Below are positions 53,093-61,725 of a DNA stretch of 64,000 nt, piece after piece. The first letter of the stretch is position 1. Each line of letters starts with the position of its first letter. This stretch comes from Lentimicrobium sp. (GTDB taxonomy: Bacteria > Bacteroidota > Bacteroidia > Bacteroidales > Lentimicrobiaceae). Both the position numbers and the translations under genes were made by a program. The notes below the pieces were generated by a model. The model was not told the DNA's origin and ran no database searches. It saw only the letters and a list, made by a program, of their open reading frames with translations. The DNA lies in the NCBI GenBank assembly GCA_024709105.1, contig JANJXJ010000047.1, positions 62,001 to 126,000 on the forward strand, in the 5' to 3' direction.

Positions 53093-54496
53093 ATGAACCT
53101 CGATTTTCTTTCATCTTCAGATACCATTTGTGCGCTGTCAACTCCCGCCGGACACGGAGCCATTGCAATTGTCAGATTATCAGGCAGTGAGGCTGTTTCT
53201 TTGCTGACTCAGGTTTTTCGTCAGAAAGGCCGCAAAACAAATCCTGAGGATTTAATTTCGCACAAAGCGGTCTTCGGAACCATTGAAACCAACGGAGAAA
53301 TACTAGATGAGGTGCTCGCCACCGTTTTTAAAGGTCCGCATTCATACACCGGCGAAGATGTGGTAGAGATATCCTGTCACGGTTCGGTATATATTCAGCA
53401 AAAACTGCTTGAATTGATTCTTTCACTTGGGGCAAGGCTTGCTGAGCCCGGCGAATTCACACTCAGGGCTTTTATGAACGGCAAGTTCGATCTTTCGCAA
53501 GCCGAGGCTGTTGCCGATCTGATTGCTTCGAACTCCGAAGCATCGCACAAACTAGCCATGAAACAGATGCGGGGCGGCTTTTCACTGAAAATCGGCGAAC
53601 TAAGGGCCAGACTCGTAGATTTTGCTTCGTTGATTGAACTTGAACTCGATTTCAGCGAAGAAGATGTTGAATTTGCCGACCGTACTGAATTATTTCAACT
53701 GCTCGAAAAGATAAAATCAGAAATCGGGAACCTGAAATCCTCATTTACATTAGGCAATGTTATGAAACATGGTATTCCGGTTGCTATAGCCGGAAAGCCC
53801 AATGTGGGGAAGTCTACTCTGCTGAATGCGCTGCTGAACGAAGAAAGGGCGCTGGTTTCCGAAATACCTGGCACCACCCGCGACGCCATAGAGGACACCA
53901 TCAATATAAGTGGTGTAACCTTTAGATTTATTGATACTGCCGGCCTGAGGCATACCGAAGATGTTGTTGAAAACATGGGCATTGAACGTACTTTTGAGAA
54001 GATGAATCAGGCTTCGGTTGTCCTGTATGTTTTCGACATCACTTCCACCTCCGAAACCGAGATTGATGAAGCCATTGCCGACATCAGAGTGCAGCTCGAA
54101 GACAGCAGCAAAGCCATTATTCCGGTTGCCAATAAAACCGATATGCTCACAGAGGCGCCGCATTCTTTTAAAAAACTGGTTGAACTCGAAACACTTTTTG
54201 TATCGGCCAAGCGCAACGAAAACATCAACCTGATTGTAGAACGTCTGCTGCAGGCCGCACATCCGGGCGACACAGGCGATCAAACCATAGTCTATAACCT
54301 GCGTCATTTCGAAGCCCTCAGCCGTGCAGCCCAAAGCATAGAAAGTATTGAAAAAGGCTTTGCCGAAGGAGTACCATCAGATCTGGTTGCCATAGATATT
54401 CGACAAGCACTGCATCATCTGGGCAGTATCACAGGCGAAGTCACAACAGATGAATTACTGGGTAATATTTTTGGGAAGTTTTGTATTGGGAAGTGA
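53093..54496 (+). CDS. mnmE: tRNA uridine-5-carboxymethylaminomethyl(34) synthesis GTPase
   Basis: A 467-residue GTPase that with MnmG modifies the wobble uridine of several tRNAs. The N-terminal tetrahydrofolate-binding domain ('STPAGHGAIAIVRLSG', 'GEFTLRAFMNGKFDLSQAEA') is followed by a helical domain with the inserted G domain: 'AGKPNVGKSTLLNAL' near 230, 'GTTRDAIED', 'DTAGLR', 'NKTD'. It ends in the catalytic C-terminal 'FCIGK'. Length is normal. A TAATTTTG box (53013-53020) upstream is a possible promoter element with a leader of about 70 bases. Gene-free DNA follows. Confidence 0.96.
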   Translation: MNLDFLSSSDTICALSTPAGHGAIAIVRLSGSEAVSLLTQVFRQKGRKTNPEDLISHKAVFGTIETNGEILDEVLATVFKGPHSYTGEDVVEISCHGSVYIQQKLLELILSLGARLAEPGEFTLRAFMNGKFDLSQAEAVADLIASNSEASHKLAMKQMRGGFSLKIGELRARLVDFASLIELELDFSEEDVEFADRTELFQLLEKIKSEIGNLKSSFTLGNVMKHGIPVAIAGKPNVGKSTLLNALLNEERALVSEIPGTTRDAIEDTINISGVTFRFIDTAGLRHTEDVVENMGIERTFEKMNQASVVLYVFDITSTSETEIDEAIADIRVQLEDSSKAIIPVANKTDMLTEAPHSFKKLVELETLFVSAKRNENINLIVERLLQAAHPGDTGDQTIVYNLRHFEALSRAAQSIESIEKGFAEGVPSDLVAIDIRQALHHLGSITGEVTTDELLGNIFGKFCIGK

Positions 54497-54877
54497 TGAG
54501 TGAAAGAGCCTTTGCTATTCCTGTTCAAACAGCTTAGTCCTATCCTGACAGAAAGTCAAAATCCGATATCTTAAGTATCTGGCAAGAAATGTCTTTTGCG
54601 TTGAAAAGTCAAAGGCTTTTCCGTGATTAATATTGAAAGGTTATTTTTCTTCTATACCAGATCAATTTTTACTTCCGGGAAAGCAGAATTTGCCTGTGAG
54701 AATGATTGATCTGACATTTCCTTTACACCTCCATTAAGCTGTAAATAGAATTGCCATGAAAAAGAGAACACTGTCTTTCACATGTATGTTGAGGTCAGTT
54801 TGATGTCTTTAAATACCATGTACAATGTTGTGAATAATACAACGTTATAGGTAAGACCGATAAAAATAAGCCTCAAT
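54497..54877. other. Gene-free intergenic region
   Basis: About 380 bases between mnmE and the alpha/beta hydrolase gene. Stops occur in all frames and no hairpin terminator, RNA gene or repeat was recognised. Composition is close to the neighbourhood average. Confidence 0.5.
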
Positions 54878-55918
54878 ATGATAAGGCTCAAGGAAGCAGG
54901 AAGAGTTATCAGATGGGCAATTTTGATTTTGTTCCTGGTTTTATTGTATAAAATATTCGTCCCGGTGAATTACAGATTACAATCAGATGACCCGGAAATG
55001 AATTACTCATTCTGGCAATTGTCAACAGGATCAGTAATTTGTTATACACATTTACCATCATCATTAAAAAACAAGCAAGCTTGCCCGGTCATATACCTGC
55101 ATGGTGGCCCGGGTGGTGCAATCAGCCAGCGGGTTTTTAATGACCTTAAACCATTATGCAACGATGGCTTTGATTTATATTTTTATGATCAGGTGGGTAG
55201 TGGAAGATCGGGCAGATTAAGCAATATTTCGGAATATACTGTACAAAGACACGTTAATGACCTGGATGAGATTATTAATACAATCGGCAAAGAAAAAGTT
55301 ATCCTTATCGGACAATCATGGGGTGCTTTGCTGGCTGCATCCTATCTATCAGAACATCACGAAAAAATTGAAAAAGTAATTTTCACAAGTCCCGGCCCGA
55401 TTTACCCGAGAAATAAAACGCAAATCAGCATTACTGCACCAGACAGTCTGCAGCTCAGAGCTCCGCTTAATACTAATAAACAAGCCAATGAATCTGCTAC
55501 CAATCTAAGGATCAAAGCAATTACCTTTTTCGCAACCCGTTTCGGAATTAAAATTGCGAAAGATGAAGAAGCGGATCAATATGCAACATTTGTTGATTCC
55601 AAAACTTATAAATCGGCATTATGCGACACATCAATAACTCTGGCAAACAGAGGTCAAAGTGGATTTTTTGCCGGAGTTATGACATATAGGAGTCTTTTTG
55701 AAACAGAAGATTACAGAGGGGCCATCAAAGGGCTTAAAATACCGGTACTCATAATGAAGGGTCAATGTGATAATCAGCCATGGGGAGCCACCGAAGAATA
55801 TCTGAAACTTTTCCCTGTACATAAATTTGTGTACGTTAGAGAAGCCGGCCACTTTATCAATGCAGAACAATATGATTCCTATATCAGTGAGATAAGAAAC
55901 TTTTTACTGAAACAGTAG
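54878..55918 (+). CDS. Membrane-anchored alpha/beta hydrolase (proline iminopeptidase-like)
   Basis: A 346-residue protein with an N-terminal membrane helix (about 12-32, 'WAILILFLVLLYKIFV') and no lipobox. The oxyanion motif 'YLHGGPGGAISQ' and nucleophile 'LIGQSWGALLAAS' are typical of S33 prolyl aminopeptidase-like hydrolases. The acid is probably in 'KGQCDNQPWG' and the His in 'REAGHFINAEQ'. It probably acts at the outer face of the inner membrane on a peptide or ester. Substrate not predictable. Single gene in an accessory-looking region. Confidence 0.82.
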   Translation: MIRLKEAGRVIRWAILILFLVLLYKIFVPVNYRLQSDDPEMNYSFWQLSTGSVICYTHLPSSLKNKQACPVIYLHGGPGGAISQRVFNDLKPLCNDGFDLYFYDQVGSGRSGRLSNISEYTVQRHVNDLDEIINTIGKEKVILIGQSWGALLAASYLSEHHEKIEKVIFTSPGPIYPRNKTQISITAPDSLQLRAPLNTNKQANESATNLRIKAITFFATRFGIKIAKDEEADQYATFVDSKTYKSALCDTSITLANRGQSGFFAGVMTYRSLFETEDYRGAIKGLKIPVLIMKGQCDNQPWGATEEYLKLFPVHKFVYVREAGHFINAEQYDSYISEIRNFLLKQ

Positions 55919-56053
55919 GTATTACAAAGTTTTAATTATATATTTGCGTCAGAATATTATTGAAGCCAATAAGTCTGAAGCTGAATTGCCTGTATTTTTC
56001 AGTGGATTTATATAATTTCAGGAAATGATAAGTTCTTTCGCCGGTGGATTATC

Positions 56054-56073
56054 TATCCTGATGACTCAGGATA
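56054..56073. repeat. Short perfect hairpin upstream of the Ig-repeat gene
   Basis: TATCCTGA (56054-56061) and TCAGGATA (56066-56073) form an 8-bp stem with a 4-base loop, about 120 bases before the ATG at 56194. No T-run follows. Possibly a leader or terminator-like element for the hydrolase gene. Confidence 0.3.
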
Positions 56074-56193
56074 AGAAAGGCAGAAGCAGGTTGGTTAAAG
56101 TCAGCATAAAGTAAGTTCGGGAATAATCTAAAAGGAGAATTAGTTCATTTTCAAATACTTCTGATCTGTTGTTCACTCAAATAATACAAATCT

Positions 56194-59100
56194 ATGAAAT
56201 TGTTTTTTCTCATTCTTTTCGTAAGCGCCATATTCAGCATGGCCGGCACAGCGCAAAACAATCCTCCGGTGGCTACACCCGACACCGTTTCTGTAATGAG
56301 ACAGGTTCAAGTACTTATTGACGTAAAAGCCAATGATTACGATCCGGATGGTGATCAGATTGTGATCCATAATGTTGTTCCTCATTATGGCAATGCAGCA
56401 ATCGTTGATGAAAAAATCAGTTACCGATCCAACCCGGAATATAACGCTACCGATTACTTCAGGTATTCGGTTAAAGACAACGGAACTCCTGTTTTGATTT
56501 CAAACACCACTATAGTTAACATAAAATTACTGCCTAACCCCGATTTGCCAGTAGCAAATGCCGACACTTTTGAGTTGATGAGACTAATACCTCAAACCCT
56601 CAGTATACTGGCCAATGATTACGACCCCAATGGAGATTCCTTCAAAATAAACAGCGTCCGGATGCCGCAAAATTGTACTGTTCAGATTGATGAAGATTCA
56701 CTTTCGGTAACAGTAATACCCGGCCATCTACCGCTATGTTCTTTCCAGTATAACATACGCGAATTCAATACCGAAACCGCTTTCATCTCAACTTACGTTA
56801 CAGTAAGTATATTGAGTACATATAACCCGGACGTACCTGTAATAATGCCGGACACCGCTTACGCTACCGGAGGAATTCCAGTGCTTATTCCAGTACTTGA
56901 AAACGATTACGATCCTCAGGGTGAGGAGATTGAAATTCATTCAGTAAGTTATCCTGGTCAGGGGAGTGCTGTTATATCGGGCGATTTTATAGAGTTCACT
57001 CCTCCCCTTTCATTTGCCGGAAATGTACAATTTTACTATACCATTAATGAGAAGGATGATCCGGCTATCTATACTGAAAAAGCTTCAGTAACTGTATATG
57101 TAGCCAAGAACCCTGACTGCCCGGTGGGTGTGGATGATTTCGTATCAGGAACTGCTGCCTTGCCCATGACCATTGATGTGCTCGCCAATGATTATGATCC
57201 AGGCAACGGGGCTTTGATCATTAAAGATGTGAGTATTGGAAGTATTACCGCAGACAATAAGATTCTTTATCAGCCGCATCCGCTTACCCAGGGACAGGAT
57301 TCAATTTTTTACAGGGCGCAGAAAGCAAACCATGCTGCTTCATATTCAGAATGGACAAAAGTTTACATTCAGCTTGCTGTAAATCCTGCACTTCCGGTAG
57401 CCGTGAATGATTATGCAAATGCACATGCAGGTATTCCCATCGAAATCAGGCCACTGCTTAACGACATCAAAAATGCTGAAGACACTATATACCTATCGAA
57501 TCAAACAAATAGTTATAAAACTGACAAAGGCTTAGTTACGATTTTGGGCGATGTAATGACCTACACCTCCGCATTTCAGGCCAAAGGAACAGACCGGATT
57601 ACTTATTTTCTCAGAGGGAAAAACAATACAATATTAGCCAGGGGCTATGTTTATGTTGACATTACATCGCAAAGATTTTATGATTCGCTGATGATCAACA
57701 ACATAAATGCAGGTGTTAATGCGCATGGTGCTTTGTTTTACAGAGCATTTGATATTAAAGGCCAACAGGCAAAAGGGCTGATATCTGATGCTCATTTCAC
57801 AGTACCAGCCGGAGGTATGGCCAACACCATCTTTGCAAGTCAGTTGGTGATTGGTGGTTACAATGATAGCGATATGCTTCATCTTTCAACGCCTGTTTAT
57901 TCTTCTCTTGCTCTGGTTTTTCAGGCAGGGCCTGTTTCTGCTATATATGATACCAATCATTATCTCAGATATGGCAGAACCTGGAAAATCAACAAAAGCG
58001 ACATAGATTTTCACCGGCAGAACTACTGGAAAACTGGTTATGAGCCAATTGAAGTAATACAATCCTGGCCTGGAAACGGGAACCCGGCTTTGGGGCAGGC
58101 CGAAAAACTGGCTCCTTTTGCCGATTTGAACAACGATGGTTTATACGATTGTATGCAGGGTGATTATCCGTTAATCAGAGGTGATCAAACCATTTTTATT
58201 ATGTATAATGATGATGTTCAGCGACCCGGTACTGCAGTTCAGCCCATGAAAGTTGAAATTCATGCCATGATTTACGGTTTTGATGCACCTCAGGATACTG
58301 CTTTGTTTAACACTGTTTTTGTGCATTACGATCTGTTCAACCGGTCTGCGCAGCAATATCATGACTGCTACGTGGGAGTTTTATCTGACCTTGATATTGG
58401 ACATAACACAGATGACTTTTTGGCTTCTGACGTTAGCCGGAGCTCATTTTATGCCTATAACGGAAAAGCCATTGATGGGAATGGGCAATTCTTTGCCTAT
58501 GGCGAAAACCCGCCGGCACAATCAGTTACAGTGCTGGGAGGTCCGTTTATGAAGCCTGATGGACTTGACAATCCGGCAGGCGGATGCAACGAAAGTGTAA
58601 ACGGCACCAACTTCGGAAACAGCATTGCTGATGATGAAAGGCTGGGTTTAACTACTTTTTTCGACTACCAGCTATATGATACCATAATCCATATCGGGAA
58701 CCCTCCAAATCATTTTGATTTTTTCAATACTATGAAAGGATTCTGGCACGATGGTACACCTTTCTCTTACGGAGGCAAAGGCCGTCCTGAGTTAGGATCA
58801 ACCGGTTCCGCTTGCCGGTTTATGTATCCGGGCAACACCGATCCGCTCAACTGGGGCACCAATTGCGAGTTCCCTGAAGGAGGTTTTAATCAGGGAGATA
58901 AATTCTGGACTGAAGAACAGGCAGGCAATCTGCCAACTGACAAAAGAGGCCTGGGGTCAATGGGGCCATTTGATTTTGCACCGGGACAGGTTCACGAGGT
59001 AGATATTGCTTACTGCACAGGTTTTGGAAATTCAGGTCCGGCTTCATCAGTAAACCAGCTCTTAAGTAATATTGACAGCCTGTTTTATAAAATGCAACAT

Positions 59101-59388
59101 CAAAACCTTATAGTACCTAACAAGGCACTTGGCCTAACTGAAACAGATAAAGTTGCATTGATCAACCTGTACCCGAATCCTGCCGGTAATTTTATCTCTA
59201 TACAAGGCTTACCTGAAGGAGATGCAGAGTATGCAATTTTTAATCTTATGGGGCACAAAGTATCCGAAGGACGCTTGTTGCATAACCATGCCTCCGGGCT
59301 TAATATTACGAATCTCTCAAAAGGCATGTACCTGATTACACTCAAATCAGGAAATATGGTTTTTAATGGTAAGTTTATAAAACAATAG
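56194..59388 (+). CDS. Large T9SS-exported protein with five Ig/cadherin-like repeats
   Basis: A 1064-residue secreted protein with a signal peptide (about 1-20, 'FLILFVSAIFSMAGTAQ'). Five tandem modules of about 90-100 residues follow (about 22-500), each opening with a 'NPDxPV..D' type junction and a 'NDYDPDGD' or 'NDYDP' motif (for example 'VKANDYDPDGDQ', 'LANDYDPNGDSF', 'LENDYDPQGEEI'). These look like Ca-binding Ig-like/cadherin-like repeats. A unique region of about 450 residues follows, then a type A C-terminal sorting domain ('LINLYPNPAGNFISIQGL' to 'KGMYLITLKSG'). Likely a cell-surface adhesin or structural protein. A 14-bp hairpin follows the stop. Confidence 0.85.
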   Translation: MKLFFLILFVSAIFSMAGTAQNNPPVATPDTVSVMRQVQVLIDVKANDYDPDGDQIVIHNVVPHYGNAAIVDEKISYRSNPEYNATDYFRYSVKDNGTPVLISNTTIVNIKLLPNPDLPVANADTFELMRLIPQTLSILANDYDPNGDSFKINSVRMPQNCTVQIDEDSLSVTVIPGHLPLCSFQYNIREFNTETAFISTYVTVSILSTYNPDVPVIMPDTAYATGGIPVLIPVLENDYDPQGEEIEIHSVSYPGQGSAVISGDFIEFTPPLSFAGNVQFYYTINEKDDPAIYTEKASVTVYVAKNPDCPVGVDDFVSGTAALPMTIDVLANDYDPGNGALIIKDVSIGSITADNKILYQPHPLTQGQDSIFYRAQKANHAASYSEWTKVYIQLAVNPALPVAVNDYANAHAGIPIEIRPLLNDIKNAEDTIYLSNQTNSYKTDKGLVTILGDVMTYTSAFQAKGTDRITYFLRGKNNTILARGYVYVDITSQRFYDSLMINNINAGVNAHGALFYRAFDIKGQQAKGLISDAHFTVPAGGMANTIFASQLVIGGYNDSDMLHLSTPVYSSLALVFQAGPVSAIYDTNHYLRYGRTWKINKSDIDFHRQNYWKTGYEPIEVIQSWPGNGNPALGQAEKLAPFADLNNDGLYDCMQGDYPLIRGDQTIFIMYNDDVQRPGTAVQPMKVEIHAMIYGFDAPQDTALFNTVFVHYDLFNRSAQQYHDCYVGVLSDLDIGHNTDDFLASDVSRSSFYAYNGKAIDGNGQFFAYGENPPAQSVTVLGGPFMKPDGLDNPAGGCNESVNGTNFGNSIADDERLGLTTFFDYQLYDTIIHIGNPPNHFDFFNTMKGFWHDGTPFSYGGKGRPELGSTGSACRFMYPGNTDPLNWGTNCEFPEGGFNQGDKFWTEEQAGNLPTDKRGLGSMGPFDFAPGQVHEVDIAYCTGFGNSGPASSVNQLLSNIDSLFYKMQHQNLIVPNKALGLTETDKVALINLYPNPAGNFISIQGLPEGDAEYAIFNLMGHKVSEGRLLHNHASGLNITNLSKGMYLITLKSGNMVFNGKFIKQ

Positions 59389-59412
59389 CCAGGCGAGAAT
59401 TACTTAAAATGT

Positions 59413-59448
59413 AATCAGGTTTGAAGAACAGAAACTTCAAACCTGATT
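59413..59448 (+). terminator. Hairpin terminator of the Ig-repeat gene
   Basis: A perfect 14-bp stem AATCAGGTTTGAAG (59413-59426) / CTTCAAACCTGATT (59435-59448) with an 8-base loop, 24 bases after the stop. Only TTTA follows, so it is not a strict rho-independent type. Confidence 0.65.
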
Positions 59449-59573
59449 TATATAAGTAACTGGTTTACTTTTGATTGAATTATGAAACAAGAGAATTCAT
59501 GCTTGTATTCCTTAACATGAAGGTATCAGATGCATGAATTTTACTTCAAACACCCAAAATTACACCCAACAAC

Positions 59574-60008
59574 ATGAAAACCAATCTTTTAATTACGATT
59601 TTAATCCTCACGCTTTCCTGTAAAAAGGACAATAAGCAGGAAACTCAAGGTCATCCAGAAGTGAACATTACCAAAGCGGAATGGATTGCCGAGGTAATTG
59701 ATAACGGATTTGGAGAAGTGAGACTAAAAATAGAAGGAAATACTAATGGCGAGCTGCTAACCATTGATACTTATGGTGATGGACTTAGCGGGTGTACCGA
59801 AATTCAATTGGATAACAATGGTTACTTTGATGCAGAAATCCTGATTTTATTCATACCAGGTTCTGACACAATGCCCCGCAAATACTCGACCTATATCAAT
59901 GTTTACGAAAAATCAGAATCACCGGAAATAGTTTTCTGCAGAACCGGCACAGGAGAAACAAAAAGGCAACTTATTGAAAGTGATTATCTGGCATTCAGTA
60001 AGAAGTAG
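59574..60008 (+). CDS. Small lipoprotein of unknown function
   Basis: A 144-residue lipoprotein. The signal 'LLITILILTLSCKKD' ends in a lipobox with the Cys near residue 16. The mature part is beta-rich and acidic, with a single disulfide-capable pair in 'SGCTEIQLD' and 'VFCRTGTG'. I do not recognise a family. It sits alone, upstream of a long gap. Confidence 0.6.
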   Translation: MKTNLLITILILTLSCKKDNKQETQGHPEVNITKAEWIAEVIDNGFGEVRLKIEGNTNGELLTIDTYGDGLSGCTEIQLDNNGYFDAEILILFIPGSDTMPRKYSTYINVYEKSESPEIVFCRTGTGETKRQLIESDYLAFSKK

Positions 60009-60476
60009 TGACTCATAAAAATATTTTATAATGATTCTATTGATTGAAAAGTTTGTAATTGCCATGAAAGTCATTCAGAAAATTTTTACGAATTGTTTGA
60101 TTAATCATTCCTTTTGCCTGTTTAAACAGAAATGACAAATTGAGAACTAATTGACTATTAAAAAAAGTTTTAAAATCCTCCTGCAATAAAAAAAATCTTT
60201 AGAAGGTATTATCTTAACCAATATCAATGCTAACATAATAATTCATCTAATGCCCGGAACAGATGTAACATCAAGGAAATAAATTATATTTGTGGTTGCT
60301 TTTACAGCTTTGTTTTATTGGTTTGTGTAAGTGAAAATTAAGATAGTTTACTTACTTTTGGAGTTAAACGAATAAAAAGCCAACACAAACGAAAACAATT
60401 GCTTTGGAAACTTAATTTTATAGCCGAAGTAACTCAGCAGTCCGGCAGAATAATTAACAATGAATGTTTTTTCAAC
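60009..60476. other. Gene-free region upstream of the HepT-MntA pair
   Basis: About 470 bases with no convincing coding frame. Two -7 candidates point rightward: TATATTTG (60285-60292) and TACTTTTG (60353-60360). Neither has a good -33 element. An in-frame upstream extension of the HepT gene to 60399 exists, but its residues are not HepT-like. Confidence 0.5.
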
Positions 60477-60893
60477 ATGGATAGTTTGGACATCAGATGG
60501 CAGCAACGATTTCAGAATTACCTGAAAGCTTTTGAATTGCTCGAGAGTGCTGTTGTGCAGTTTCGTGAAAAAGGCTTGTCTGAACTCGAGGAGCAGGGCC
60601 TTATTCAGAGGTTTGAGTTTACACATGAACTTGCATGGAATGTTCTTAAAGATTTCTTTGAATATCAGGGAAATACTGATATTACAGGATCAAGAGATGC
60701 TACAAGAGAAGCATTTAACAAAGGTCTGATTTCAGATGGGGAAGGCTGGATGGAAATGATCAAAAGCCGCAATAAATCATCACATACTTACAATGAAGAA
60801 ATTGCCAGAGACATTCTCATTAATGTGGTGAATTGGTATTACCGGTTGTTTTTGGAATTCAAAGATAAGATGGACACTTTACAAGAAAAGTAA
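60477..60893 (+). CDS. HepT-like HEPN-domain toxin (HI0074 family)
   Basis: A 138-residue all-helical protein of the HI0074/HepT family. The 'SRNKSSHTYNEE' stretch near residues 99-110 fits exactly the HEPN R-x4-H-x-Y motif. In characterised HepT toxins the Arg and His are the RNase site and the Tyr is the target of AMPylation by the antitoxin. The start at the ATG at 60477 (MDSLDIRWQQRF) gives the normal length. The open frame to 60399 adds 26 unrelated residues. It precedes the MntA gene by 2 bases, the standard order of a type VII toxin-antitoxin operon. Confidence 0.85.
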   Translation: MDSLDIRWQQRFQNYLKAFELLESAVVQFREKGLSELEEQGLIQRFEFTHELAWNVLKDFFEYQGNTDITGSRDATREAFNKGLISDGEGWMEMIKSRNKSSHTYNEEIARDILINVVNWYYRLFLEFKDKMDTLQEK

Positions 60894-60895
60894 CC

Positions 60896-61204
60896 ATGTT
60901 TGGATTAAAACAGAACGACATCACATTAATTAATCATTGCTTTTCTCAATTCTCAGAGATAGAACAAGTAATTATTTATGGTTCCAGAGCCAAAGGCAAT
61001 TTTAAAAATGGCTCAGATATTGACCTGACTATTATTGGTGATCTTGATTACAAAGCCATGCTCAAACTTGAAAATCTGTTGGATGATTTACTATTACCAT
61101 ATAAAATTGACCTTTCGCTACATAGGCAAATCAGTAATTCCGATCTGTTAAATCATATTCAAAGAGTTGGGAAAGTGTTTTACAGAAAAGTAATGACAGT
61201 ATAA
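60896..61204 (+). CDS. MntA-like minimal nucleotidyltransferase antitoxin
   Basis: A 102-residue minimal nucleotidyltransferase. 'YGSRAKGNFKNGSDIDLTII' carries the exact G-S-x10-D-x-D motif of MntA antitoxins, which neutralise HepT by adding AMP to its conserved tyrosine. The start is 2 bases after the toxin stop, so translation is coupled. Both genes have ordinary composition for the region. A general nucleotidyltransferase/substrate-binding pair (HI0073/HI0074) is the same family under an older name. Confidence 0.87.
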   Translation: MFGLKQNDITLINHCFSQFSEIEQVIIYGSRAKGNFKNGSDIDLTIIGDLDYKAMLKLENLLDDLLLPYKIDLSLHRQISNSDLLNHIQRVGKVFYRKVMTV

Positions 61205-61297
61205 AATAGCACAAATAATAATAGGTTCTTTGCTTGTGCATCAGCTTCAACATTTCTGATTTAAATAATCCCCTCCTTTTGAAGAAAATTGAAGCAT

Positions 61298-61522
61298 ATG
61301 ACAACAATTTTAATAACCTGTAACACTTCCTATGAAGCGTATCTCATTATAGGCATATTCGAAATCAATGAAAATCAATGCTTTCTGGCAAAAGTAAATT
61401 TCACCAACCTTATGCCTAATTATAACGGGATAATGGAAGCCGGGGATTAGGTAATTATTGATGAATAAGATTTAGTCAAAACCAATAATTTAGTGACTGA
61501 ATTTTCAAAATTTTCAAAATGA
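61298..61522 (+). pseudogene. Probable decayed DUF2007-type gene with two in-frame stops
   Basis: From ATG at 61298 the frame encodes 'SYEAYLIIGIFEINENQCF' and 'GIMEAGD', then TAG (61448). The same frame goes on as 'VIIDE', TAA (61466), then 'DLVKTNNLV' and a final TGA (61520). Joined across the stops, the 70-odd residues resemble the short DUF2007 (putative signal-transducing) proteins of Bacteroidota. These have an N-terminal 'A.I....LE..GI.CF' part and a C-terminal 'V..ED...A' part. The identification is from pattern memory only. The rest of the 61205-61725 gap shows nothing else except a TAATTTTG box at 61562-61569. Confidence 0.35.
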
Positions 61523-61725
61523 GCATGAAATTACATCTATAATTTTTGTACGATTCTTACTTAATTTTGTAAGAGTTTTAAAAGTATTGTTAAATTTGGC
61601 ACTGGTTTTAAAATCCTGAAAACAATAGCTATTTTTGAAAACAAGGTAGAAGCTAAAGCAGCAGCAAGACTATCATCTATCTATTGTTCAATGATTTAAT
61701 AAAATTTAACCCAAACACAAAAAAG

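Noticed and set aside
53750-54334. Minus-strand frame of 194 codons within mnmE
   Set aside because: It is antisense to the GTPase domain of a solid mnmE gene and has no domain signature.
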